From positions 620,001 to 684,000 of the forward strand of contig NZ_LVJN01000019.1 in NCBI RefSeq assembly GCF_002109495.1: DNA of 64,000 bases, in the 5' to 3' direction. A program made the position numbers and the translations under genes. The stretch is from Magnetofaba australis IT-1 (lineage in GTDB: Bacteria; Pseudomonadota; Magnetococcia; Magnetococcales; Magnetococcaceae). Positions within the stretch are counted from its first letter, which is position 1. The number at the start of each line of letters is the position of its first letter. Shown here in pieces: positions 53,654 through 63,472 of this stretch. Under the pieces are notes generated by a model. The model saw only the letters and a list, made by a program, of their open reading frames with translations, did not search any database and was not told where the DNA came from.

Positions 53654-54586
53654 TTACTGGGCGTCGTCGTCGCTATCGGGATTGGCGTGCTTGCCGTCGA
53701 CAATGGCCAGCACCTTGTTGCCCGGTTCGGTATAGATCAGATTCTTGAAGCTCATGGCGCGGGACATGGCGATGCCGCGTCCATGGGTGTCAAACGCCCG
53801 TTTGGGGTCGAACTCCAAATACTTCTCCCAGTCAAATCCATGCCCTTCATCTTCGATGAAGAAGTGCAGGTCGCCTTCATCATCCATGGCGTAGGTGACG
53901 CTCACCGACTTTTCGCAATGTTCCGGCAGATCCAGGCGGCGCTCCACCTCTTGAATCCAGGCGCCCTGAAGATTGAGCGCGCTCTTCTCTTCGTAGGTGA
54001 TGCCCAGATTGCCGTGTTCGACCGCATTGATAAGCAGCTCTGAGAGCCCCATGGCCACCTGGTCGGGATCTGGACACAGCGAGGCCAGGAAGGCGGCCAG
54101 ATCCAACCCCTCATCCAGGGTGCGGAATTCAAATGCGCCGCTCTTCATCAGCTTCATGATGCTGCTGAAGCGTTTGGCTTCGGTCTGGAGTTGGCGGAAA
54201 TCGCGGCGCTCGGCGATGGCGGTCTGCACCACCGCCAACAGCGTATTCTGGTCAAACGGTTTGGTGATGTAGTAGTAAGCCCCGGCGCGCAGCCCCTCCT
54301 GGATCTCCTCCTGGGAGGTCTTGGCGGTCTGGAACACCACCGGGATCTTCTTCAGTTCCGGGTCCTCTTTGACCCGCTTGAGCAGGCTCAAGCCATCCAG
54401 ACGCGGCATCATGCGGTCCAGCAGCACCACATCGATGGCGCCACGGCGCTCCTGCATCACCTTCCAGCCATCTTCGCCATCTTCCGCCAGCAGCACTTCA
54501 TAGTGTTCCTCTTCGAGTAGATCGTCGAGCAACTCGCGGTTGAGGGGGTCGTCGTCAACGACCAGAACGATGGGGGTGTCCGCCAT
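53654..54586 (-). CDS. Receiver domain fused to HATPase_c_2-type kinase-like domain
   Basis: 310 residues. The receiver (1-125) has VDDDPLNRELLDDLL, phospho-Asp in VVLLDRMMPRLDGL and the TAKTSQEE loop. The C-terminal part (about 165-300) holds GLSELLINAVEHGN, an N-box of the anti-sigma/HATPase_c_2 type, and DEGHGFDWEKYL and THGRGIAMSRAM. No HTH or output enzyme, so it should act as a protein kinase on an unseen STAS-like anti-sigma antagonist or as an anti-sigma factor, switched by phosphorylation. It starts 45 bp after a hybrid kinase gene, so that kinase is the likely donor. Confidence 0.87.
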   Translation of the reverse strand: MADTPIVLVVDDDPLNRELLDDLLEEEHYEVLLAEDGEDGWKVMQERRGAIDVVLLDRMMPRLDGLSLLKRVKEDPELKKIPVVFQTAKTSQEEIQEGLRAGAYYYITKPFDQNTLLAVVQTAIAERRDFRQLQTEAKRFSSIMKLMKSGAFEFRTLDEGLDLAAFLASLCPDPDQVAMGLSELLINAVEHGNLGITYEEKSALNLQGAWIQEVERRLDLPEHCEKSVSVTYAMDDEGDLHFFIEDEGHGFDWEKYLEFDPKRAFDTHGRGIAMSRAMSFKNLIYTEPGNKVLAIVDGKHANPDSDDDAQ

Positions 54587-54631
54587 AAAGAAAACCTCGT
54601 GAGATCCCTATCCAACAGCCAGTAATAAATT

Positions 54632-56827
54632 TCATTCAGAGGGGTCGCGCGGCGCATCCTTGGGCGCAAACGGCATGATGCTGGGAATCATGACATGCAG
54701 TTCGGTGCCGCCGCCATGGGTCAATTCCGCCCAAATCCGTCCATGGTGGGCGCTGACAATCTCTTGGCAGATGGCCAGCCCCAGTCCGGTGCCGCCAGCG
54801 CCGGTTTTGGTTTTGCTCGACTGCACAAAGCGGTCGAAGATCAACTCCAGCTCGTTTTCCGGCACGCCCACGCCGTGGTCGCGCACGCACAGATGCACGG
54901 CGGGCACGATCTCCGGGTCATTTTTGCGTCGTCCGCCGCGCATGGCGTCCTTGTCCAACAGCAGTTCGATGACGCCGCCGGGTTCAGAGAACTTAATCGC
55001 ATTGGAAAGCAAGTTTCTGACCACTTGCAGCATCTTGCCTTCATCCATCAACGCAATGGTCTCCTGCGCCAGAAGGGTGACCTGTACCTCCAGATCACGC
55101 TCTTTGCTCAGGGCGTCGAACTCATCGCAGGCCATGCGCACCACATCGGCCAGATCGGCGTTGCGTTTGATAAAACGCATGCGGCCCGCTTCCAGCTTGG
55201 CCAGATCCATCAGATCATTGAGCAGCTCCAGCAGCCTCTGACCGCCGCGTTGCACGTTGGTCATGTAGCGTTTGAGCTTGTCGGACTCCTCGCACTGGGT
55301 GCTCTCCAGGCGTTTGAGCGCGCGTTCGGAGAAGCCGAGGATGCCGTGCAGCGGGGTGCGCAGCTCATGGCCCATATTGGCCAGAAACTCCGACTTGGCC
55401 TGTTCGGCGGCCAGCGCCGCCTTCTCGGCGTTCTTGATCTCGATAAGCGAGCCCAGGGTGTTGGCGATGGTGCGGATGAGCCGCTGCTCGCGTTCGCTAA
55501 TGTGGCCGCCAACGGTGATGTAGAGGGTGATCACGCCCAGCAGCTTGCGCCGTTTGCCCAGAATTTTCACCGCCATATGGCCATGGGGTGAGATCTCCGG
55601 ATATTGCAGATCGTGCAGATCCTCCTCCTGCGAGCAGCCTTTGGTGATCAGCAGGTCGGTTTCCGGCTGTTGCGCCAGGCGTCCGCAGACGCAGTAGCCA
55701 TAGGTGACGGCGCTGCACAGGGTGGGGATGGGGCTATCCTCCACCCCCTGATGGGTGGCCAGCAGCAGCACGTCGGGCTGGTTGTCGTCGGTGAGGAAGA
55801 TCGCCCCTTTGGGCAGCATGTTGAACTGCGGCAGCGCCAGGATGATACTGAGCGCCTGATTGAGAATATCCTTCAGCGGGGCCAGTTGTAGCGCCAGGCG
55901 GGTGATCTGGTGGATCACCTGCTGGTTGGCGTGGGCCGCCTGTTCGATCTCCACGCTGCGTTGCAGGCGCGCGGAGATGTCGCTCTGCTCCTGCATTGCC
56001 TGCTGCAGCGATTGGGTCTGCTTGTCCACCGCCCGCTTCAGGTGGGTGACGTCGCGATAGACCACCCCCACGCGATCCGCCGACAGCGGCAGACAGCGGA
56101 TCTCCATCCAGCGCGCGCCCTGGCGGGTCTGGATCTCCTGCGGCGGCATGTGCACGCTTTGCTGATGCTTGAGGGTATCCAGGCAGGCGTCGTAGAACTC
56201 GATCTCCTGCGCATCTGGATGCACCTCTTGCGGCTTCATCCAGATGCCGGAGTTGTTGGGACCGACGAAAAAGGCGTTGGCGGCGTCGTTGAGCCAACAG
56301 CAGATCAACGGATCTTGCGGTTCGTTGTGCTGATGCCGCCAGATGGTCACGCCGCTATCGAGCCGACTGACCAGATAGGCGCTCTCCTGGCAGTAGAGTT
56401 TGCCGCTGTCGAGAGGGTCGCGGGTGGCGCCTTGGCGGGTCTGGTGGGCGTGGGCCCGATGCAGCACGATGCGTTGCTGCAGAAACTCCGGCGGGCAGTT
56501 GGTGGGCAGAATGTCGCGCACGCCATAATCGAGCAGACGCGCGCTCAGATCCGGGGAGAGATCCGCCAGAATCAGAATCGGCGCCGGGGCGCAGGCGCGA
56601 TTTTGTATCTGATTGTACAACGACAGCAGCGCCGCCAACTCAGTGGTCTTTTGCAGGTGCAGGATGATCACCGCTCCCTGTTCAAAACGGTCGCTCTCCG
56701 GCATCGGCTCCAGCCGCAGCAGGCGTATGCGCAGCTCGGGCGTCTCATCAAACGCCCGACGCAGCGTTTCGCCGCCGGGCGGAGCGTCGTCGAACCAAAT
56801 AACAGGCAGTGCGCTGGGTTCAATCAT
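54632..56827 (-). CDS. Sensor histidine kinase with N-terminal receiver-like and GAF domains
   Basis: 731 residues, without membrane segments. The N-terminal ~130 residues look like a receiver without a phospho-Asp (VIILHLQKTTELAALL, ILILADLSPDLSARLLDYGV). Then a PAS-like region, a GAF domain that contains a Cys cluster (GYCVCGRLAQ, KGCSQEED), HisKA (FLANMGHELRTPLHGILGF) and HATPase (GAGGTGLGLAICQEIV). The GAF cysteines may sense redox or hold a metal. It lies directly upstream of the receiver-ATPase gene and probably phosphorylates it. Confidence 0.86.
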   Translation of the reverse strand: MIEPSALPVIWFDDAPPGGETLRRAFDETPELRIRLLRLEPMPESDRFEQGAVIILHLQKTTELAALLSLYNQIQNRACAPAPILILADLSPDLSARLLDYGVRDILPTNCPPEFLQQRIVLHRAHAHQTRQGATRDPLDSGKLYCQESAYLVSRLDSGVTIWRHQHNEPQDPLICCWLNDAANAFFVGPNNSGIWMKPQEVHPDAQEIEFYDACLDTLKHQQSVHMPPQEIQTRQGARWMEIRCLPLSADRVGVVYRDVTHLKRAVDKQTQSLQQAMQEQSDISARLQRSVEIEQAAHANQQVIHQITRLALQLAPLKDILNQALSIILALPQFNMLPKGAIFLTDDNQPDVLLLATHQGVEDSPIPTLCSAVTYGYCVCGRLAQQPETDLLITKGCSQEEDLHDLQYPEISPHGHMAVKILGKRRKLLGVITLYITVGGHISEREQRLIRTIANTLGSLIEIKNAEKAALAAEQAKSEFLANMGHELRTPLHGILGFSERALKRLESTQCEESDKLKRYMTNVQRGGQRLLELLNDLMDLAKLEAGRMRFIKRNADLADVVRMACDEFDALSKERDLEVQVTLLAQETIALMDEGKMLQVVRNLLSNAIKFSEPGGVIELLLDKDAMRGGRRKNDPEIVPAVHLCVRDHGVGVPENELELIFDRFVQSSKTKTGAGGTGLGLAICQEIVSAHHGRIWAELTHGGGTELHVMIPSIMPFAPKDAPRDPSE

Positions 56828-56915
56828 TCCGTTGGGCTCTCTTACCCATCCATCAATGCGCGAAATGCCAGTAGATTATCATACGTGATAACAGCTTGCT
56901 AAGGCTCTCTGTCGC

Positions 56916-57887
56916 CTACTGTTTTGCGGCGGCCAATTTGTCCATCCACACTTCCAGCCCCTGGACGTTGATGACGATGTCCGGGGCCATCAGCGCCTCT
57001 TTGGTCGTCAGGTCCAGATGTCCGCCTGCGCCCGCCCGCTCCAGAAACTCCAGAAACAGCGCGCGCATGCCCTCGGACAGGTGCGCCGTGCGCTCCGCGC
57101 CGGGGGCTTGCGGGGCGTTGCGGCACAGCGCCACAATGCGTTGCAGTTGGGCGTGCAGCGCGTCGCGATGCTCAGGGCGGTAGGCCAGGGCGTCGAAGTG
57201 GGTCAGATAGAGCCACTGGGGATCCTTATCCGCCAAGCGGTCGATGGCGGCGTGAGCGGCGTCGGGGTCGAACTGCACCGGGGTGGTGGTGGGGTAGATC
57301 CAGGCGGCGCCGTCGTGGTCGAATTCGCGATAGGAGATGCCGAAGGCGTCGCCGGTGAACAGGCCGCGGGACTCGTCGTCCCACACCACATAGTGGTGTT
57401 TGGCGTGGCCCTCCACATGCAGCAGCTCCAGCGGGCGGCCCGCCAGCTCCAACTGCATGCCGTCGGCGCTCTCAATCACGCGTTCGGCGGGGGCGGGGAC
57501 GATCTCGCCATACAGGGCGAAGTATTTCTCTTCGCCATACACGGCGATGGAGCCAGCGATGAGTTTGGACGGATCGATCATGTGGCGGGCGCCGCGCGGG
57601 TGGACCACCAGCTTGGCGTTGGGCAGACTCTCTAATAGCGCCCCGGCGCCGCCGGCGTGGTCCAGGTGCACATGGGTGATGAAGATATAGTCCACATTCT
57701 CCCGCGCCACCCCGGCGCGATCCAGAGCGTCGAGGAAGCGCGGCGCCGAGAAGCGGGTGCCGGTCTCGATGATGGCGCCGCGGCCGTTGTGCGCCATGAC
57801 ATAACCGGCGGCCAAGCCGGGACGGACATAGTCGACGTCAACACGGGTCAGACCGTGGGGGAGATCGTGCAGAATGGCGTGTTCCAT
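56916..57887 (-). CDS. MBL-fold metallo-hydrolase
   Basis: 323 residues. THVHLDHAGG is the di-zinc HxHxDH site; HVEGHAKHHYVVWDD and FTGDAFGIS are the further metal-binding segments (His and Asp). The C-terminal ~100 residues are helical, as in larger MBL hydrolases. The substrate is unknown; these include lactonases, thioesterases and phosphodiesterases. The ATG 57887 is preferred over an upstream frame that lacks family sequence. It diverges from the GT2 gene; the starts are 18 bp apart. Confidence 0.83.
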   Translation of the reverse strand: MEHAILHDLPHGLTRVDVDYVRPGLAAGYVMAHNGRGAIIETGTRFSAPRFLDALDRAGVARENVDYIFITHVHLDHAGGAGALLESLPNAKLVVHPRGARHMIDPSKLIAGSIAVYGEEKYFALYGEIVPAPAERVIESADGMQLELAGRPLELLHVEGHAKHHYVVWDDESRGLFTGDAFGISYREFDHDGAAWIYPTTTPVQFDPDAAHAAIDRLADKDPQWLYLTHFDALAYRPEHRDALHAQLQRIVALCRNAPQAPGAERTAHLSEGMRALFLEFLERAGAGGHLDLTTKEALMAPDIVINVQGLEVWMDKLAAAKQ

Positions 57888-57905
57888 AGCGGGGTGTGAT
57901 CCTTG

Positions 57906-58916
57906 ATGCGAATTTCCATTGTGATGCCGGTGCACAACGCCGCAACGACGCTGCCCACGTGTCTACAGAGTATAGTAAACCAAACCTGTCGCGATTTCGA
58001 CATGGTGGCGGTGGATGATGGCTCGATTGATGGCTCGGCGGCGTTGATCGAACAGTGGGGCGCGCAGAGCGGCGTGGCGGTGACGCTGCTGCAGCCGGGG
58101 CGGGTGGGGCTGGCCACGGCGCTGCAGTTGGGGCTGGAGGCGGCGCGTGGGGCGTATGTGGCGCGCATGGATGGCGATGATGTGATGGCCCCGCAGCGGT
58201 TGGCCAAGCAGGCGGCTTTTTTGGACGCCAATTCGCACATCGACGTGGTGGCGACCCAGGCGCGCATTGTGCCCGAGGCGGCGCGCAACCCAGGTCTGGA
58301 TCGCTATATGGCGTGGCAGAACGGCTGTTTGACGCCGGAGCAAATCGCCCGGGAGATCTACTGGGAGTCGCCCATTGCCCACCCGACCACCATGTGTCGG
58401 CGGCGGGTGGTGTTGGCCCATGGCGGCTATCGGGAGGGGGATTTCCCCGAGGATTACGAGCTGTGGCTGCGCTTGATCCACGCCGGGGTCAAGTTGGCCA
58501 AGCTGCCGGAAGTGTTGCTGGATTGGCGCGATTCGCCGACGCGCTTCTCCCGCGCCGACCCCCACTGCGCGCGCGCCGCGTTCGATCGGGTGCGCGCCGA
58601 CTACCTGGCGCGTGATGCGCGCATAACCGGAGCGCGCCCGGTGGCGGTGTGGGGGGCGGGGCGGCGCACGCGGCGGCGGCTGGATGGATTGTGGGCGCGC
58701 GGCGTGGCGTCGGTGGCGTGGATCGATATCGATGCGCGCAAAATCGGCAATCGCATTCAGGGCGCGCCGGTGGTTGCGCCAGAGTGGCTGCGGGATACCG
58801 CGCCGCACCCTTTTGTGCTAGCCGCCGTGGCCAGCCATGGCGCGCGGGAGTTGATTGAGGCGGATCTGTCCGACATGGGCTATCAACCCGGCGAAGATTA
58901 CCTGATGGTGGGATGA
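57906..58916 (+). CDS. Family 2 glycosyltransferase
   Basis: 336 residues. RISIVMPVHNAATTLPTCL starts the GT-A domain, VAVDDGSIDGS is the nucleotide-sugar site and ARMDGDDVM the DxD-type metal site; FPEDYELWLRLI is the acceptor/base region. The C-terminal ~100 residues look like a Rossmann-type sugar-binding extension with AVWGAGRRTRRRL and VLAAVASHGARE. The last part resembles the sugar-nucleotide-binding tails of some polysaccharide enzymes. The substrate is unknown. It is a single gene, divergent from the MBL hydrolase. Confidence 0.87.
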   Translation: MRISIVMPVHNAATTLPTCLQSIVNQTCRDFDMVAVDDGSIDGSAALIEQWGAQSGVAVTLLQPGRVGLATALQLGLEAARGAYVARMDGDDVMAPQRLAKQAAFLDANSHIDVVATQARIVPEAARNPGLDRYMAWQNGCLTPEQIAREIYWESPIAHPTTMCRRRVVLAHGGYREGDFPEDYELWLRLIHAGVKLAKLPEVLLDWRDSPTRFSRADPHCARAAFDRVRADYLARDARITGARPVAVWGAGRRTRRRLDGLWARGVASVAWIDIDARKIGNRIQGAPVVAPEWLRDTAPHPFVLAAVASHGARELIEADLSDMGYQPGEDYLMVG

Positions 58917-59075
58917 ATTGCCGGGCGGGGCGGACCGTTTTGCCGCATTTCTCGCTGAAAGTGAGAGTAACTATTTGACATAACGTGTGTTATAGGTTGG
59001 GTCTGAGTTTTGCATTGAATGGGTTTGGCGTCTATTGGGAATAGTGCGCCAAATCATTCAATGCGAGAGGTCCGC

Positions 59076-59645
59076 GTGTCCGAACCGATTCAACCCGTCT
59101 CCGAAGCCGTGACCCGCGCCAGCGCTTACGCCGAGCACGCCTATGCGGAGATCACCCGCGCTAGCGGCAAACGCACGGCGCCACAGGATCGTGCGGCGGA
59201 AACGGGCAAAAGCGCGTGGAGCGCCGAAGCGGGGGTGGTGCTGCTCAGTCGCGCCGCGCAGACGCTCAAAGGGTTGATCGCACAGGGGCGCTCGTTGGGA
59301 GAGGCGGCGCTCAAGAGCGCCCATGCGCTGTATGACTTCGCCGGACGCCTGCGCACGCGAGCGCCGGAGCAGAAACCCACCCCGGCGCCTGCTACGCGCG
59401 GACGCACGGCCTCATCCACCGGGCCTTGGGCGCCGGAGGCGTATCGGGTCAAGCTCTCGCCCTCGGCCAAATTGGCGTTGGGGGTGATGGATCACATGCA
59501 GGCGGATTCCGATGCCCAGGCGGCGTTCCTGCGCAAGGTGGCGCGCGCCGAGCAGGCGGGGCGCTATGCCGATGGGGAGTTGGAACAGGCGCGCGAGGCG
59601 GTGGACTACTGGCTGACGCCGTCGCAAGAGGGCGGTTCAGGCTGA
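59076..59645 (+). CDS. Hypothetical protein with Ala-rich and helical regions
   Basis: 189 residues, no recognised family. Ala-rich helical stretches (for example SEAVTRASAYAEHAYAEITR, AEAGVVLLSRAAQTLKGLI) flank a Pro/Arg/Thr-rich linker (about 110-130) and a C-terminal helical part. There is no signal or membrane segment. GTG 59076 is chosen because GAGAGG lies five bases upstream. Its 3' end overlaps the convergent phosphodiesterase gene by nine bases. Confidence 0.55.
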   Translation: MSEPIQPVSEAVTRASAYAEHAYAEITRASGKRTAPQDRAAETGKSAWSAEAGVVLLSRAAQTLKGLIAQGRSLGEAALKSAHALYDFAGRLRTRAPEQKPTPAPATRGRTASSTGPWAPEAYRVKLSPSAKLALGVMDHMQADSDAQAAFLRKVARAEQAGRYADGELEQAREAVDYWLTPSQEGGSG

Positions 59646-60458
59646 CGGCGGCGGGGTGGGCTCAGGACCCATGGCGCGCAATGCGGGGCTCCACGACTGC
59701 TGCAGCCAGGTAACGCCGGTCTCCCACACGCCGCCGTCATCCAGCCGGTGCCAGCGGTAGCCCGGCGGCTGCGCGGTGATGTGCAGGGTGGGGGTCTTGG
59801 GCAGAAACTGCACGCAGGTGGAGGGGGCGCTCACCAGGCGCGCGCCGCTGGGCAGGGTGGTGTCCAGCGCCTCATGGGCGTGGCCGCACACCACCCCTTT
59901 GACCTGCTTGTGCTTCTCCAGTAGCGCCAACAGCGCCGCGCCATCCTTGAGAATCTTCGCTTCAAACCACGCGCTGCCCGTGCCCACCGGCGGGTGGTGC
60001 AACCAGATCTGCGTCGGCGTGTCGGGATCCTTGCTCAGCAGCGCATCCAACTCCGCCAGTCTCTCTTCGCCCAACAGCCCGCCCTCGTCGCCGTCGGGGT
60101 CGCACGAATCCAGCAATAGCAGACGCCAGCCCGCCAAACGCAGTTCACCCAGGAACAGCCGAATCGATCCGCCCTGGGCAAACGCTTGCTGCATGGTCGC
60201 CACATCATCGTGATTGCCGGGAATGGCCAGAAACGGCAGATCGCAGCCGCTCAACGCCGCCATGCAGTGGGCGTAGGAGGCGGCGCTCTCATCCTGCGAC
60301 AGATCGCCGGTGAGCACCCCCAGGGTGGCGTCGGGGTGACTCTGACGCAGATCCGCCGCCACCGCTTGCAACGGCGCCAGTGCGGGGATGCTATCGAACA
60401 GCTTGCCGTCGGCCTCGGCGAACAGATGACAATCGGAGAGTTGCAGTAAGGTGACCAT
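59637..60458 (-). CDS. cpdA: Calcineurin-like phosphodiesterase, CpdA-type
   Basis: 273 residues with the metallophosphoesterase signature: QLSDCHL (D-x-H), LTGDLSQDES, IPGNHDD, a His in WLHHPP and GHAHEAL. This is the layout of CpdA, which hydrolyses 3',5'-cAMP. The class III phosphodiesterases also include other nucleotide hydrolases, so the substrate is probable, not certain. If real, it would lower cAMP, and the window's cNMP-binding protein may respond. It ends in the tail of a convergent hypothetical gene. Confidence 0.78.
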   Translation of the reverse strand: MVTLLQLSDCHLFAEADGKLFDSIPALAPLQAVAADLRQSHPDATLGVLTGDLSQDESAASYAHCMAALSGCDLPFLAIPGNHDDVATMQQAFAQGGSIRLFLGELRLAGWRLLLLDSCDPDGDEGGLLGEERLAELDALLSKDPDTPTQIWLHHPPVGTGSAWFEAKILKDGAALLALLEKHKQVKGVVCGHAHEALDTTLPSGARLVSAPSTCVQFLPKTPTLHITAQPPGYRWHRLDDGGVWETGVTWLQQSWSPALRAMGPEPTPPPSA

Positions 60459-60572
60459 GCGGCGCCGGACTCTTTTTGGCCGCCCCGGGAGGGCTGCGCA
60501 GGAGGAAGTGAGAATTGATGCATTCTACCATTGACTAACCGATGCGCCATTGTCTATTTTGATTCCTCCCAA

Positions 60573-60659
60573 GCCGGGATGGCGGAACTGGTAGACGCAC
60601 CAGATTCAAAATCTGGCGCTGGCGACAGCGTGCGAGTTCGATTCTCGCTCCCGGCACCA
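60573..60659 (+). tRNA. tRNA-Leu, anticodon CAA
   Basis: Acceptor stem GCCGGGA (60573-60579) pairs with TCCCGGC (60649-60655); CCA is encoded at 60657-60659. The anticodon stem CCAGA/TCTGG encloses the loop TTCAAAA with CAA at positions 34-36, reading UUG. A long variable arm (GCTGGCGACAGCG) confirms a class II leucine tRNA. It is a possible integration landmark for the element to its right. Confidence 0.97.
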
Positions 60660-60673
60660 CTGCTTAGACTCTG

Positions 60674-60705
60674 GCCCCAATGCCTTATGGTTTTGGGGCT
60701 TTTTT
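60674..60705 (+). terminator. Terminator after tRNA-Leu
   Basis: GCCCCAA (60674-60680) pairs with TTGGGGC (60693-60699) around a 12-base loop, followed by six T. Confidence 0.75.
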
Positions 60706-60763
60706 CTGTCTGAATATCCTTAATGAATTCAATGCTTAGCGCAGACCCCGTTTTTCTCCGATT

Positions 60764-60806
60764 CTCTCCGTTTGCCCCAAAATCGCCCCCAAACTCTCCG
60801 TTTGCC
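60764..60806 (+). repeat. Short direct repeat at the element boundary
   Basis: The 13-base CTCTCCGTTTGCC occurs at 60764-60776 and again at 60794-60806, 30 bp apart. It lies between tRNA-Leu and the first gene of the integrative element. It could be part of an attachment site, but there is no direct support. The remaining sequence from 60706 to 60963 holds no recognisable gene. Confidence 0.4.
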
Positions 60807-60963
60807 GACACATTCTCTGAAAGCTGTGGACCTTGGCTTTAAGGTCAACAGCCTGTTGACCATGGAGAATCGGGCACTTAGCTCATACAATTTTTTTGTG
60901 GGTTTGAAATGCGAGCGATGACCGGTTGATACGGATTGCGGAAAAAACTTTCAGAATGTATTG

Positions 60964-61382
60964 TTAAGTGTCTGGAAATCCGAGTGCTTCTCGCTGATCT
61001 GGCCAAGCGTCAGGAAAGCCTCCCATCAACAGGTCCAGGGAAACGAGCCTTGGTTGACGCCCATCAAGAATGGCTTCTACGATGTCAGGAGCCAGCATGG
61101 TAATGCGCATGATGCGACTTAGGTAGGCGTGATCGATTTTCTCCTTTGCGGCCAATTCACGAGCATTGGCGGACTGTCCCGACTCAATCTGTTTGCGCCA
61201 GTAGAAAGCGCGCGCCAGAGCCCGGATCAGCGCCTCGTCCTTGCGTGGCTTGGTGAGGGGGAGATCCTGACCATTGGCGGCCACGATCTGCTTGCGCAGC
61301 CCCTTGCGCCGTAGATTGATGGGGATGGTGATGGTGAGCGTCTTTCTGTCGTCTGAGAGCTCTGTGGTGGCGTCGGGATGCA

Positions 61383-61383
<1 letters not shown>
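60964..61383 (-). CDS. HTH protein of recombinase module (ParB/KorB-like)
   Basis: 139 residues. A KorB/ParB-type HTH region reads ARELAAKEKIDHAYLSRIMR, followed by ITMLAPDIVEAILDGRQPRL, a segment often seen in short proteins encoded next to large serine recombinases. The start ATG overlaps the recombinase stop by one base, so translation is coupled. It may help the recombinase choose direction or bind its site; this is inference. It is the last gene of the set and ends 305 bp from tRNA-Leu. Confidence 0.8.
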
Positions 61384-62701
<1,318 letters not shown>

Positions 62702-62705
<4 letters not shown>

Positions 62706-63136
62706 TTGCGTGCTCCCAGCCAGAAGAGCTTTCCGTTCCAGCGCGTGCCGGTGATATCCCGCGCGATGGCGGAGAGGCTCTTGAATCGGCGTCCTTGATA
62801 TTCGAACCCGTCATCGAGGACGGTGCAGTGGTGCTCCACGCCCTTCCATTCGCGCACCAGGCGCGTGCCGGAAACCGGCAGGCCGTCGTTACGCACCGGG
62901 TTGGGCGCGCGCTCCATGGTCTTCTCCTGCGCCGCCAGCGCCTCCAGTTTGCTGACCGTGGCCGCCGACAGGCCGCCCCAGGCCAACTCCTGGATGCGAT
63001 AGGCCAGGCGCTTGATCAGAAACGTGCGGTTGTAGGGCGGGGGTTCATTCCGAAACAGATCCACCCACATCTTCTTTAAATCGTCAGTGGACTTCTCCGG
63101 CAGCGCCGCCACCCGTCTCAATACCTCAGTCGTCAT
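62702..63136 (-). CDS. DUF2924 protein of recombinase module
   Basis: 144 residues. The pattern LKKMWVDLFRNEPPPYNRTF, then LIKRLAYRIQELAWGGL and the C-terminal YQGRRFKSLSAIARDITGTRWNG are DUF2924 hallmarks. The function is unknown; it usually stands next to serine recombinases in phage-like elements and may assist DNA binding. The MTTEV start is used (AGGAG nine bases upstream). It overlaps the small upstream gene by 11 bp and the recombinase by 4 bp. Confidence 0.88.
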
Positions 63137-63344
63137 GGGGACCATCTCCTTGGTTTTGTAAGGATACTTGGTTACCATACAGGCTCGTATCGAACTCACA
63201 GTCCAGGCTATTCCGCCGTGTTTTCAGCAGGGTGGGCGCGTTGCGTTTCTCCAGCAGGCGACACACGCCCGCCGAGAGAATCTCGGCAATCTCGTCGAGG
63301 CGTTCTTCGGGGCTGAGCAGGTCTGGGTGGATGGCGGTGGGCAT
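63126..63344 (-). CDS. Small protein of the recombinase module
   Basis: 72 residues (ATG 63344, AGGAG upstream). The start (HPDLLSPEERLDEIAEIL) is like a short helical segment found in other phage-module proteins, and the rest contains RRNSLDCEFDTSLYGNQ. No fold assigned. It overlaps the DUF2924 start by 11 bp and is first in the four-gene run. Confidence 0.7.
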   Translation of the reverse strand: MPTAIHPDLLSPEERLDEIAEILSAGVCRLLEKRNAPTLLKTRRNSLDCEFDTSLYGNQVSLQNQGDGPHDD

Positions 63345-63472
63345 TGTGATCGCTCTCCTGGAAATGTGTGCTGAGAGCGACCGTAACACGCGTCTGAACA
63401 ATCAAACAAATACAAGTGTGTTTGTGATGAGGGCGCGGTATGACAAAGTTGCCAGAGGTATTCTGAGGTAGG

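Noticed and set aside
58975-58996. TTGACA followed by TATAGG as a promoter before the 59076 gene
   Set aside because: Spacing is only 10 bp, too short for a sigma-70 type promoter; the TAACGTGTGTTA palindrome there may be chance.
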